From the NCBI RefSeq assembly GCF_030817175.1, contig NZ_JAUSYY010000001.1, forward strand, positions 1,860,001 to 1,924,000: a stretch of 64,000 nucleotides of DNA. The letters are read 5' to 3'. Origin of the DNA: Agromyces ramosus. GTDB taxonomy: Bacteria > Actinomycetota > Actinomycetes > Actinomycetales > Microbacteriaceae. The position numbers and the translations under genes are program-made. Of the stretch, positions 34,764 through 42,620 are shown piece after piece. Below the pieces are notes generated by a model. It saw only the letters and a list, made by a program, of their open reading frames with translations, was not told the origin of the DNA and ran no database searches. The first letter of the stretch is position 1. Each line of letters begins with the position of its first letter.

Positions 34764-35315
34764 ATGCACCACGCGCGCATCCGTCCCGCCGTGATCGCCG
34801 ACGCTCCCGGCATCGCCCGCGTGCACTGGGACAGCCACCAGACCACCTACGTCGAGCCCGGCCGTGTCGCCCGCGACCGGGTCGAGGCGTGGACCATGTC
34901 CGATCGGGTCGCGCGGTGGACCGCCAACCTCGCCATCGCGAACGACGTCTACCCGGCGCCCGAGGGCTTCCACCGCATGGCGATCTGGGTGGCCGTGGTG
35001 GACGGCGGCGGGGGCGGCGACCGCGATGGCGGCGACGGCCAGGTCGTCGGCTGGGCGAACACGAGCGCCGGCCGCGACCCCGACGGCCCGCGCGACCTCG
35101 AGCTCGAGGGGCTCTACGTGCTCGACGCGAACCACGGCACCGGCGTCGGCCAAGCGCTGCTCGACGTGGCGATCGGCGACCGCCCCGCCTACCTCTGGGC
35201 ACTCGCCGACAACCCCCGCGCCCACGCGTTCTACCGGCGCAACGGCTTCGTCGCCGACGGCACCGAGAAGGTCGACCCGTTCTGGGAGATCACCGAGGTG
35301 CGCTTCGTGCGCTGA
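34764..35315 (+). CDS. GNAT-family N-acetyltransferase
   Basis: A 183-residue cytoplasmic acyl-CoA transferase. It opens with the usual first strand (ARIRPAVIADAPGIARVHWDSHQTTY). The acetyl-CoA site lies at LEGLYVLDANHGTGVGQALLDVAIG, followed by LWALADNPRAHAFYRRNGFVADG. A Gly/Asp-rich loop (about 82-91) is unusual. It diverges from the secreted GH32 and has no visible link to fructan use. Substrate unknown. Confidence 0.88.
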   Translation: MHHARIRPAVIADAPGIARVHWDSHQTTYVEPGRVARDRVEAWTMSDRVARWTANLAIANDVYPAPEGFHRMAIWVAVVDGGGGGDRDGGDGQVVGWANTSAGRDPDGPRDLELEGLYVLDANHGTGVGQALLDVAIGDRPAYLWALADNPRAHAFYRRNGFVADGTEKVDPFWEITEVRFVR

Positions 35316-35359
35316 GCGGAGCGCCCCCGGGCTGTGCGCCTCACGCCGCCGTGACGACC

Positions 35360-36151
35360 TCACACGAGCGACAGCACGAACGACAGGACGAATCCGGCAG
35401 CCGTGCTGATCGCCACGGCCGGCCCGCCGTGCTCGTAGGCCTCGGGCATGAGCGTGTCGGCGAGGGAGGCGATCACCGCGCCGGCGGCGAATGCCAACGG
35501 CAGCGAGACGGTCTCCGGATCGGTGTTCGCGAGCGGGCCTGCGCCCACGACCACGGCGACGACGAGGAGTACCGCGCAGATGGACCACATCACGATCACG
35601 CTGGCGACCGATCGCCCTTGGCTCCGCATCGAGGATGCCCCGACGAGCGCCTCCGGCAGGTTGGACACGAAGATGGCCGCGAGGAGCGCGAGCCCTCCGG
35701 TGCCCTCACCGAGCGACACACCCAGGGCGATGTTCTCGGGAACGCCGTCGAGGGTCACGGCGGCGAGGAGGGCCGTGCCCGCAGCGCCGCGGGTCGAGGC
35801 GGCGGTGGGCGACCGCTCCGAGGCCGCGGCATCGGTGTCGAGCTTCGCGCTGCCCCGGTACTCGTCGGCCGGCTTCTCGGACGATGAGGGCTGGGCCCAG
35901 CGATCGAGCAGCGCGCTCAGCACGGTGAACGCGACCGCACCGATGAGCAGGCCGATGGCGGCACGCCAGATGCCGCCGCGCTCGTAGGCGTCCTCGAACA
36001 GCTCGAAGGTGAGCGCCGTGATCAGCGCACCGGCGGCGAACGAGAGGAGGATCGCGAGCGCGCGTTTCGGGAGCTGGAAGCGGACACCGATGAATGCGCC
36101 GACCAGCAATGCGCTGGACGCCACGACTCCGAACAGCACCGCCGTGCCCAC
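35360..36151 (-). CDS. ZIP-family divalent metal transporter
   Basis: A 263-residue membrane protein with about eight helices. The metal site in helix 4 reads LDGVPENIALGVSLG and helix 5 has SNLPEALVGASS, the ZIP signatures. A cytoplasmic loop of about 45 residues between helices 3 and 4 is Ser/Ala/Asp-rich, without the usual His cluster. It imports zinc or another divalent metal (family knowledge). The start is GTG 36151. It is a single gene between GNAT and the kinase; a 109-base spacer on its upstream side shows nothing notable. Confidence 0.87.
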   Translation of the reverse strand: MGTAVLFGVVASSALLVGAFIGVRFQLPKRALAILLSFAAGALITALTFELFEDAYERGGIWRAAIGLLIGAVAFTVLSALLDRWAQPSSSEKPADEYRGSAKLDTDAAASERSPTAASTRGAAGTALLAAVTLDGVPENIALGVSLGEGTGGLALLAAIFVSNLPEALVGASSMRSQGRSVASVIVMWSICAVLLVVAVVVGAGPLANTDPETVSLPLAFAAGAVIASLADTLMPEAYEHGGPAVAISTAAGFVLSFVLSLV

Positions 36152-36260
36152 GCCGTCAGTATCGAACGCAGTGCGGTGTGTCGGAAGCGGCTTGCGAAAC
36201 GGCTCTGGTGTGCGTCAGCGCGGGCGGTGCCTCAGCGCGGCGTGCCGCTCTCGGCGTGCC

Positions 36261-37211
36261 TCAGCTCGGGAGCGCGGCCTCGGTGGCGGCCTCGGCGTGC
36301 GGCATCCGCAGCAGTGCTCCCTCGTGGCGCACCGTGGCCGCCGCGATCACCATCGCCTCGTGGAGGGCATGCGCCCACGCCTTGCCGGTCGTCGGCAGCC
36401 CGTCGGCGGCGATGCGCCGCACGATCGCGGCGAGGGTCGCGTCGCCGGCGCCCATGGTGTCGACGACCGGGCCGGGGAGGGGCACGATGCGGGCCTCGAC
36501 CGTGCGGTCGCCGAAGTGCAGGGTGGCGCCGTTGCGTCCGGCTGTCGCGAGCACCGCCCCTGCCCCGGCACTACGAAGGCGCTCGACGAACGCGTCGAGC
36601 GAGTCGCCGAGGAGCAGCGCGGCGTCTTCGTCGCCGACCTTCGCGAGCAGCGCCCGCGAGGCGAAGTCCTCGAAGTTGGCCAAGAACACCGCCGTGTCGG
36701 CGAGCATGCCCGCACGCGGGTTGCCGTCGACGATGACTCGCAGCCCAGGTCGGTCGATCGCGGCGACGAGCCCGGCGTACTGCCCGGCGTCGTCGAACGG
36801 GAAGCAGCTCACGACCACGAGATCGGCCTCGTCGATCGCGGCGCGAGTCGCCTCGTCGAACCGGATGCCACGCCGCCGCGCGGCCTCGTTGAACTCGTAG
36901 CGCGGCTCGCCGTCGCGGCGGTCGGAGACGGCACGCGCTGTGCCGAGGGGCGACGGACTCTCGACGAGCCGAACGCCGTAGTCGCGCAGGTAGGAGCGGA
37001 TGCGCCCGGCGGGCTCGTCGTCGCCGAGCATGGCGACGAGCGTCACCTGCTCGCCGAGGCGGGCGAGCCCGACCGCCACGTTCAGCGCGGCGCCGCCGAC
37101 GAACTCGCGCGAGCCGTCGGGGTCGCGGAGCTCGTCGATGAGCGCGTCGCCGATGACGGTGATACGGCGCGACGGCGGTGCGTGCTGCGGGAGCAGCTGA
37201 TGCTGCGGCAT
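36261..37211 (-). CDS. PfkB-family sugar kinase, probable fructokinase
   Basis: A 316-residue ribokinase-fold enzyme: ITVIGDALIDELRD, the PfkB signature GGAALNVAVGLARLGEQV, and the ATP/catalytic motif DTMGAGDATLAAIV near the C-terminus. It lies four bases after the stop of LacI regulator 2 and so is in its operon. It faces the FrcBCA transporter across the shared control region, which makes fructose the likely substrate, giving fructose 6-phosphate. ATG 37211 is preferred; GTG 37229 would overlap the regulator gene by 14 bases. Confidence 0.85.
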   Translation of the reverse strand: MPQHQLLPQHAPPSRRITVIGDALIDELRDPDGSREFVGGAALNVAVGLARLGEQVTLVAMLGDDEPAGRIRSYLRDYGVRLVESPSPLGTARAVSDRRDGEPRYEFNEAARRRGIRFDEATRAAIDEADLVVVSCFPFDDAGQYAGLVAAIDRPGLRVIVDGNPRAGMLADTAVFLANFEDFASRALLAKVGDEDAALLLGDSLDAFVERLRSAGAGAVLATAGRNGATLHFGDRTVEARIVPLPGPVVDTMGAGDATLAAIVRRIAADGLPTTGKAWAHALHEAMVIAAATVRHEGALLRMPHAEAATEAALPS

Positions 37212-37215
37212 CCGC

Positions 37216-38277
37216 TCAGCCCTGCCCACGCGGTGCGATCTCGCCGCTGCCGCGTTCGATCAGCCGCGTCGGCACGACCGTGCGGGCAGCGGGGGAGACG
37301 TCGCCGTCGAGGCGCGCGAACACGCGTTCGGCGGCGGTGCGCCCGATCTGCTGCGGGTCCTGCGCGACGACGGTGATGCCCGGTTCGAGGAGGTCGGCGA
37401 GGGGGAGGTCGTCGAAGCCCACGAGCGCGATGTCGCGGTGGCGACCGAGCTCGCGCAACGCGTGGACGACGCCGAGGGTGACGAGGTTCTGGCTCGAGAA
37501 GATCGCGGTCGGCGGATTCGGGGTCTCGAAGAGCGCGAGGGTCGCGGCGCGTGCGGACTCCGCGTCGTGCAGGTCCTCGATGATCGGCACGTCGCGCGTC
37601 GCGACCCCGGCACGGCCGAGCTCTTCGAGAAAGCCGCGGCGGCGTTCGCGGGCGGTCTGGATCAGGGGTCGGTCGCCGAGGTAGGCCACCCGCCGGTGCC
37701 CGCGTTCGAGCAGGTGTCGCGTGGCGAGGGCGGCGCCGTCGGCGTTGTCGCTGACGACGGAGTCGGAGGTGATGCCGGCAGGCTCGCGGTCGACGAAGAC
37801 GACGGGAGTGCCCCGGCGAAGCTCGGGGGCGAGGTAGGCCTGGCTCTCGGTGACCGTCGTCAGGATGAGCCCGTCGACACGGCGACGGAGGAAGGCCGAC
37901 ACCGCTTCCTGCTCGCGGGCCGGGTCGTCGTCGAGGCTCGAGGCGAAGACGGCGACGCCGCGGGCGAGCGCGGCATCTTCGACGGCTCGGTGCACGGCGC
38001 CCGCGAACGGGTTGTCGACGCTGCCGACGAGGAGCCCGAGGGTGCGGGTGCGCCCGTCGGCTCGGCGCAGGTTTCCGGCGTGCAGGTCGGGCTGGTAGTC
38101 GAGGGTGCGCGCCGCGGCGTTCACCTTGGCGATCGTCGCGGCCGAGACGTTCGGCTCGCCGTTGATGACGCGGGAGACGGTCTTCACGCCGACCCCGGCG
38201 AGGGCGGCGACATGCCGCATCGTGGGGCGGGAGCGTGCGCCCTCCGGTGCGGAACTTGTGTCTGACAACGGTGTCAC
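37216..38277 (-). CDS. LacI-family regulator 2, probable fructan/fructose repressor
   Basis: A 353-residue repressor. The helix-turn-helix is PTMRHVAALAGVGVKTVSRVINGEPNV with hinge helix LDYQPDLHAGNLRR, then a sugar-binding domain (LGLLVGSVDNPFAGAVHRAVED, AIFSSQNLVTLGVVHAL, VGFDDLPLADLL). GTG 38277 is preferred because GGAGAG lies six bases upstream. The operator-like TGACAACGGTGTCA (38263-38276) lies within its first five codons, consistent with autoregulation. It is co-transcribed with the kinase and divergent from the frcBCA-type operon. Confidence 0.9.
   Translation of the reverse strand: MTPLSDTSSAPEGARSRPTMRHVAALAGVGVKTVSRVINGEPNVSAATIAKVNAAARTLDYQPDLHAGNLRRADGRTRTLGLLVGSVDNPFAGAVHRAVEDAALARGVAVFASSLDDDPAREQEAVSAFLRRRVDGLILTTVTESQAYLAPELRRGTPVVFVDREPAGITSDSVVSDNADGAALATRHLLERGHRRVAYLGDRPLIQTARERRRGFLEELGRAGVATRDVPIIEDLHDAESARAATLALFETPNPPTAIFSSQNLVTLGVVHALRELGRHRDIALVGFDDLPLADLLEPGITVVAQDPQQIGRTAAERVFARLDGDVSPAARTVVPTRLIERGSGEIAPRGQG
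38263..38276. promoter_or_regulatory. Operator inside the first codons of LacI regulator 2
   Basis: TGACAACGGTGTCA is a 14-bp palindrome with one mismatch of the island-wide TGACAnCGnTGTCA type. It covers codons 1-5 of the regulator gene and could block its transcription, or act with the site at 38342. Confidence 0.6.
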
Positions 38278-38305
38278 GATTTGCTCTCCAATGTGCAAGT
38301 TGGAC

Positions 38306-38355
38306 TTGACTATACACACCGACATGGTCTAGACCTAACGTTGACATCGTTGTCA
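38306..38355 (+). promoter_or_regulatory. Promoter and operator of the fructose ABC transporter operon
   Basis: TTGACT (38306-38311), 18 bases, TAGACC (38330-38335), then TGACATCGTTGTCA (38342-38355) at or just after the start of transcription. A second palindrome, GGTCTAGACC, occupies 38326-38335 over the -10 region. TATAGT on the minus strand (38309-38314) may be the -10 box of the regulator gene. Confidence 0.65.
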
Positions 38356-38393
38356 GGGAGACAACGGTCCCCCACACCAGAGGAGATTCATCG

Positions 38394-39494
38394 ATGAATC
38401 GCACGGCACCGGCGACACTCCGTCGCCGCATCATCATGGCCGGGTCGCTCACCGCGGCTGCGGCCCTCGCCTTCACCGGCTGCGCTTCGGGCGCCTCCGG
38501 CTCCGGCGACGACTCGAACGGCGGCGAGACGATCGGCGTCTCGCTCATCGTCAAGACGACCACCAACCCCTTCTTCGTCGCCATGCAGGACGGCGCCGAG
38601 GCGGCCGCCGATGAGCTCGGCGTCGACCTCACCCTGGCGGCAGGCAAGGAGGACGGCGACGAGGACACCCAGATCCAGGCCGTGGAGAACGCCATCTCGA
38701 AGGGCGACGCGGGCATCCTGATCACCCCCAACGGCCCGGGCGTCGAAGACGCGCTCATCAAGGCGCGTGACGCCGGCCTGTTCGTCATCGCGCTCGACAC
38801 GCCGCCCGCCGACCCCGAGGCCGTCGACATCACCTTCGCGACCGACAACTTCCTCGCCGGCCAGGAGATCGGCAAGTGGACCGCCGCGAAGCTCGCGGGC
38901 GAGAAGGCGACGATCGCACTCGTCGACCTCTTCGACGACAAGATCGTGTCGGTCGACTACAACCGCGACCAGGGCTTCCTCGACGGCATGGGCATCGACA
39001 CCGCCGACGCGGCGGTGAACGGCGACGAAGAGGCCACCGGCACGTACAGCGGCGGCGACTACGAGATCGTCGGCAATGAGGCATCCGGCGGCGCTGAAGA
39101 CGGCGGACGCACGGCGGCCGAGACCCTGCTCTCGAAGAACCCCGACATCAACGTGGTCTACACGATCAACGAGCCCGCCGCCTACGGCGCATACGAGGCG
39201 TTCAAGGCTGCCGGTAAGACCGAGGGCCTCATCGTCGTGTCGATCGACGGCGGCTGCGCCGGAGTCGACCAGGTGAAGGAGGGCATCATCGGCGCAACGA
39301 GCCAGCAGTACCCGGTCAAGATGGCCGAGCTCGGCGTGAAGGCGATCCATGACCTCGTGAAGACCGGCGACAAGCCAGAGAACACCGAGGGCCTCGACTT
39401 CTACAACACCGGCGTCGCCCTCGTGACGGATGACCCGCAAGACGGCGTCGAGTCGATCGACACCGCCGAAGCTGCCGAGATCTGCTGGGGCTGA
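38394..39494 (+). CDS. frcB: FrcB-like sugar-binding lipoprotein
   Basis: Substrate-binding protein of a CUT2-type ABC importer, 366 residues. The lipobox is LAFTGC with Cys30. The mature part starts IGVSLIVKTTTNPFFVAMQDGAEAAADEL, the pattern of the fructose-binding FrcB and ribose-binding families. Later segments are ILITPNGPGVEDALIKARDAG and VVYTINEPAAYGAYEAFKAAG. Fructose as ligand is inferred from family resemblance and the surrounding GH32/GH68/kinase genes. It is first in the operon, with an intercistronic hairpin after it that would favour higher levels of the binding protein. Confidence 0.88.
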   Translation: MNRTAPATLRRRIIMAGSLTAAAALAFTGCASGASGSGDDSNGGETIGVSLIVKTTTNPFFVAMQDGAEAAADELGVDLTLAAGKEDGDEDTQIQAVENAISKGDAGILITPNGPGVEDALIKARDAGLFVIALDTPPADPEAVDITFATDNFLAGQEIGKWTAAKLAGEKATIALVDLFDDKIVSVDYNRDQGFLDGMGIDTADAAVNGDEEATGTYSGGDYEIVGNEASGGAEDGGRTAAETLLSKNPDINVVYTINEPAAYGAYEAFKAAGKTEGLIVVSIDGGCAGVDQVKEGIIGATSQQYPVKMAELGVKAIHDLVKTGDKPENTEGLDFYNTGVALVTDDPQDGVESIDTAEAAEICWG

Positions 39495-39503
39495 GCCCCG
39501 GCA

Positions 39504-39523
39504 CCGCACCGTGAGGGGTGCGG
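39504..39523 (+). other. Intercistronic hairpin after frcB
   Basis: A seven-bp stem (CCGCACC, 39504-39510, with GGTGCGG, 39517-39523) and six-base loop in the 115-base gap to the permease gene. It probably stabilises the frcB message or partly stops transcription, as is usual after binding-protein genes. A weaker GGATGCC/GGCATCC pair follows at 39533-39562. Confidence 0.5.
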
Positions 39524-39609
39524 GTCGGTGACGGATGCCGCACGCACGTGCTCGTGGCATCCCACGCATCCCGGCCCGCACCACCTCACCCACACATCGG
39601 AGTACCAAC

Positions 39610-40653
39610 GTGAGTCAGCAGACCACCACCGAGCCGCCGACCTCGGCGCTCGACCTGGCCGAGGAGTTCCTCGACCGCACCACCCCGCTCAGCCGCATCC
39701 GCAATACCCTGCACCGCTACCCGGCCATCAGCCCGGCGATCGTGCTCGTGCTCGCCGTCATCGTGTTCGGCCTGCTCAACGATCGATTCCTCAACCCGGC
39801 GAACCTCTCGCTCATCACGCAGCAGGTGGCCGTCGTCGGCACCCTCGCGATCGCACAGACGCTCATCATCCTGACCGCCGGCATCGACCTCTCGGTCGGC
39901 GCCGTCATGGTGCTGAGCTCGATGGTGATCGCCCAGTCCACCGTGCAGCTCGGCCTGCCGGCCGTGCTCGGCCTGTTCCTCGGCCTCGTCGTCGGCCTCG
40001 GCGCCGGGGCGCTCAACGGATTCCTCGTCACGCGCCTGAAGCTGCCGCCGTTCATCGTGACGCTCGGCACGCTCAACATCTTCGTCGCGCTCACGCTGCT
40101 GTACTCGGGCGGCGCCACGATCCGCGGCGCCGAGATGCCCGACCTGCTCACCTGGACGGGCACGACCTTCAGCCTCGGCGGCGTGAACATCACGGTCGGC
40201 GTGCTCATGATGCTCCTGCTGTATGTGGCGATCGCGTTCATCCTGCAGAAGACCGCGTGGGGCCGGCACGTGTACGCGGTCGGCGACGACCCCGAGTCGG
40301 CACGCCTCGCGGGCATCCGGGTGAACCGCGTGCTCATGAGCGTCTACCTCGCGGCCGGGGCGATCCTCGCCGTCGGCGCGTGGATCCAGATCGGTCGCAC
40401 CAACGCCGCCTCGCCGAACGCGGGCGTCGACCTCAACCTCGACTCGATCACCGCCGTCGTCATCGGCGGCACGAGCCTCTTCGGCGGCCGCGGCACCGTG
40501 TGGGGCACCCTCCTCGGCGCCCTCATCGTGGGCGTGTTCCGCAACGGGCTCTCACTCGCCGGGCTCGACGTGCTCTGGCAGACCTTCGCCGTCGGCGTGC
40601 TCATCGTCGTCGCCGTCTCGGTCGACCAGTGGATCCGAAAGGTACGCAAATGA
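39610..40653 (+). CDS. frcC: FrcC-like ABC transporter permease
   Basis: A 347-residue CUT2-family permease with about eight to ten membrane helices. The conserved CUT2 stretch LTAGIDLSVGAVMVLSSMV is followed by a second, NLDSITAVVIGGTSLFGGRGTVWGTLLGALI, that contacts the ATPase. GTG 39610 has GGAG eight bases upstream. Its stop overlaps the ATPase start as ATGA, so the two are translationally coupled. Confidence 0.9.
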   Translation: MSQQTTTEPPTSALDLAEEFLDRTTPLSRIRNTLHRYPAISPAIVLVLAVIVFGLLNDRFLNPANLSLITQQVAVVGTLAIAQTLIILTAGIDLSVGAVMVLSSMVIAQSTVQLGLPAVLGLFLGLVVGLGAGALNGFLVTRLKLPPFIVTLGTLNIFVALTLLYSGGATIRGAEMPDLLTWTGTTFSLGGVNITVGVLMMLLLYVAIAFILQKTAWGRHVYAVGDDPESARLAGIRVNRVLMSVYLAAGAILAVGAWIQIGRTNAASPNAGVDLNLDSITAVVIGGTSLFGGRGTVWGTLLGALIVGVFRNGLSLAGLDVLWQTFAVGVLIVVAVSVDQWIRKVRK

Positions 40654-41453
40654 CCATCGCAACGGATGCCGCGGGCGCCACGCCCGCGGTCGAGACTCGC
40701 AGCCCGATCCTCAGCGCGCGACGCCTCGTGAAGACGTTCGGCCGCGTCGTCGGCCTCGACGGGGTGAGCCTCGAGCTCTACCCGGGAGAGGTGCTCGCCA
40801 TCATCGGCGACAACGGCGCCGGCAAGTCCACGCTCATCAAGTGCCTCACGGGCGCCGAGATCCCCGACGAGGGCGAGATCTTCCTCGACGGCAAGCCGGT
40901 GCACTTCAAGCGCCCGCAGGACGCCCGGGCGGCCGGCATCGAGACCGTGTACCAGAACCTCGCCGTCTCGCCGGCCCTCGACGTGGCCGCGAACCTCTTC
41001 CTCGGCCGCGAGGAGCGTAAGCCGGGCATCCTCGGCTCGGTCTTCCGCATCGTCGACCAGAAGGGCATGCGCGACAAGGCCCGCGCCGAGCTGAAGTCGC
41101 TCGGCATCTCGACGCTGCAGGACGTCACGGTGCCGGTCGAGAACCTGTCGGGCGGGCAGCGCCAGGCGGTCGCGGTCGCGCGCGCCGCGGCGTTCGGGTC
41201 GAAGGTCGTCGTGCTCGACGAGCCGACCGCCGCACTCGGCGTGCGCGAGTCGAACCAAGTGCTCGAGCTCATCCGCAACCTGCGCGAGCGCGGCATCCCC
41301 GTGATCCTCATCTCGCACAACATGCCGCACGTGTTCGACGTCGCCGACCGCATCCACATCCAGCGGCTCGGCAAGCGCGCCGCGACGATCACGCCCGAGT
41401 CGCACACGATGACCGACGCCGTCGCGATCATGACGGGCGCGCTGCGCCCGTGA
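40650..41453 (+). CDS. frcA: FrcA-like ABC transporter ATPase
   Basis: A 267-residue single nucleotide-binding domain: Walker A GDNGAGKST at 53-61, Q-loop YQNLAV, signature LSGGQRQAVAVARA, Walker B VVVLDEPTAALG and switch His in LISHNM. Most CUT2 importers use a double-domain ATPase of about 500 residues (RbsA type). The single-domain form is typical of the fructose system FrcA and supports that assignment. It overlaps the permease gene and, by GTGA, the following monooxygenase-like gene. Confidence 0.9.
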   Translation: MTIATDAAGATPAVETRSPILSARRLVKTFGRVVGLDGVSLELYPGEVLAIIGDNGAGKSTLIKCLTGAEIPDEGEIFLDGKPVHFKRPQDARAAGIETVYQNLAVSPALDVAANLFLGREERKPGILGSVFRIVDQKGMRDKARAELKSLGISTLQDVTVPVENLSGGQRQAVAVARAAAFGSKVVVLDEPTAALGVRESNQVLELIRNLRERGIPVILISHNMPHVFDVADRIHIQRLGKRAATITPESHTMTDAVAIMTGALRP

Positions 41454-41803
41454 GCCGGGCGAGCGCCGACGAACGCGTCGAGCTCGTCGCCGAGTTCACG
41501 GCGGTCGCGGGCCGCGAGGAGGAGGTCGAGCGCCTCCTCCTCGCGCTGGCCGCCGAAGTGCGCCGCGAGCCCGGATGCCTCGACTTCTCGCCGCACCGCG
41601 TCGCCGCTCCGCCGGCGGGGTCGGCGGCGACGGCCGGGCCGGCCCCGATCGGCACCCGCTTCGTCGTGACCGAGGCCTACCGCGACGCGTCCGCGTTCGC
41701 CGCGCATCTCGCCGCGCCCTACGGTGCCCCCTTCAACGCGGCGCTCGTCCCGCTCATCGTGGAGGACGGCTCGGTGCTCACGTTCCTGCGCCCGCTCGCC
41801 TGA
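41450..41803 (+). CDS. Antibiotic-biosynthesis-monooxygenase-domain (ABM) protein
   Basis: A 117-residue ferredoxin-like dimeric alpha/beta-barrel protein: VELVAEFTAVAGREEEVERLLLALAAEVRREPGCLDFS, then FVVTEAYRDASAFAAHLAAPY. Relatives such as YgiN act on quinols; others bind heme or have no known substrate. Its GTG overlaps the frcA stop (GTGA), so it is the last gene of the transporter operon, an unusual partner for a sugar importer. A 14-residue Ala/Gly/Pro loop in the middle is longer than usual. Confidence 0.8.
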   Translation: MSRASADERVELVAEFTAVAGREEEVERLLLALAAEVRREPGCLDFSPHRVAAPPAGSAATAGPAPIGTRFVVTEAYRDASAFAAHLAAPYGAPFNAALVPLIVEDGSVLTFLRPLA

Positions 41804-41912
41804 CGGGAACCGCGGCCGCACCCGCGCCCACTCGAGCTGAGGCGGGCGGGTATGGCCGGGCACGGGGGAGGGAACGGGATCGGCTACCGTGGGGAGGACC
41901 CCGAGGAGCTCC

Positions 41913-42551
41913 ATGAAACCCGGACCCAGGCGCAGCATCAGCCAGGCCGACATCGTCGACGCCGCGTTCGAGATCCTCGAGCAGAAAGGCTTCGCCGCCG
42001 TCTCGGTGCGCGGTGTCGCCGCCGCCCTGAGCCTGACGCCGACGGCGATGTACACGTACTTCCCGTCGAAGAACGCGCTGCTGCGGGCCATGGTCGAGCA
42101 GGTGCTGTCGACGCTCGACCTCGACGCGGCATCCGACCCCGCCGTCCCGTGGCGCGATCGCGTGCAGGCGCTCGCCGCCGGGCTGCGCGCCCGGCTCGCC
42201 GAGCATACGGGTGCCATGGTGCTCGTCACGAGCGGACCGCTCGACGGTCCACACGCGCTCGCGCTCGACGAGGTGCTCATCGCCGGCTTCCGGAGCGAGC
42301 GGATGCCGCTCGCCGACGCCGCTCACGCCGCCCGCGCCGTGCGCGCCCAGGTGCTCGGGGCCGCGGCCCTCGACGCCGCCGAACGCGCGGGCGGGGCATC
42401 CGCCGATGCCGACCGCGCCGCCCTCTGGAGCGACGCCACCGCATACCCGCTCACCGAGGCCGCTGCCGCACTCGAGCTCGACGACGACGCCGGCTTCACG
42501 TGGGCGCTCGACCGGCTCCTCGACGGGTTCGCGTCGGTCTCGACGCGCTGA
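41913..42551 (+). CDS. TetR-family transcriptional regulator
   Basis: A 212-residue repressor. The N-terminal helix-turn-helix is ISQADIVDAAFEILEQKGFAAVSVRGVAAALSLTPTAMYTYFPSKNALLRAMVEQV, followed by an all-helical ligand domain (TetR_C type). ATG 41913 is preceded by GAGGAG. It stands alone and converges on the M6 protease gene; target unknown. Weak candidates are the upstream ABM gene or itself. Confidence 0.88.
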   Translation: MKPGPRRSISQADIVDAAFEILEQKGFAAVSVRGVAAALSLTPTAMYTYFPSKNALLRAMVEQVLSTLDLDAASDPAVPWRDRVQALAAGLRARLAEHTGAMVLVTSGPLDGPHALALDEVLIAGFRSERMPLADAAHAARAVRAQVLGAAALDAAERAGGASADADRAALWSDATAYPLTEAAAALELDDDAGFTWALDRLLDGFASVSTR

Positions 42552-42568
42552 GCGCACCCACGACGCGG

Positions 42569-42602
42569 CGAGGCGCCGACCCCCGAAGGAGCCGACGCCT
42601 CG
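42569..42602 (-). terminator. Terminator of the M6 protease gene with a UUCG loop
   Basis: A 15-bp stem (42569-42583 with 42588-42602) that pairs completely, using three G-U pairs, only when read on the minus strand, closed by a UUCG tetraloop. It starts 18 bases past the protease stop. Confidence 0.75.
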
Positions 42603-42620
42603 TCGGTGCGTTGCCGTCGA

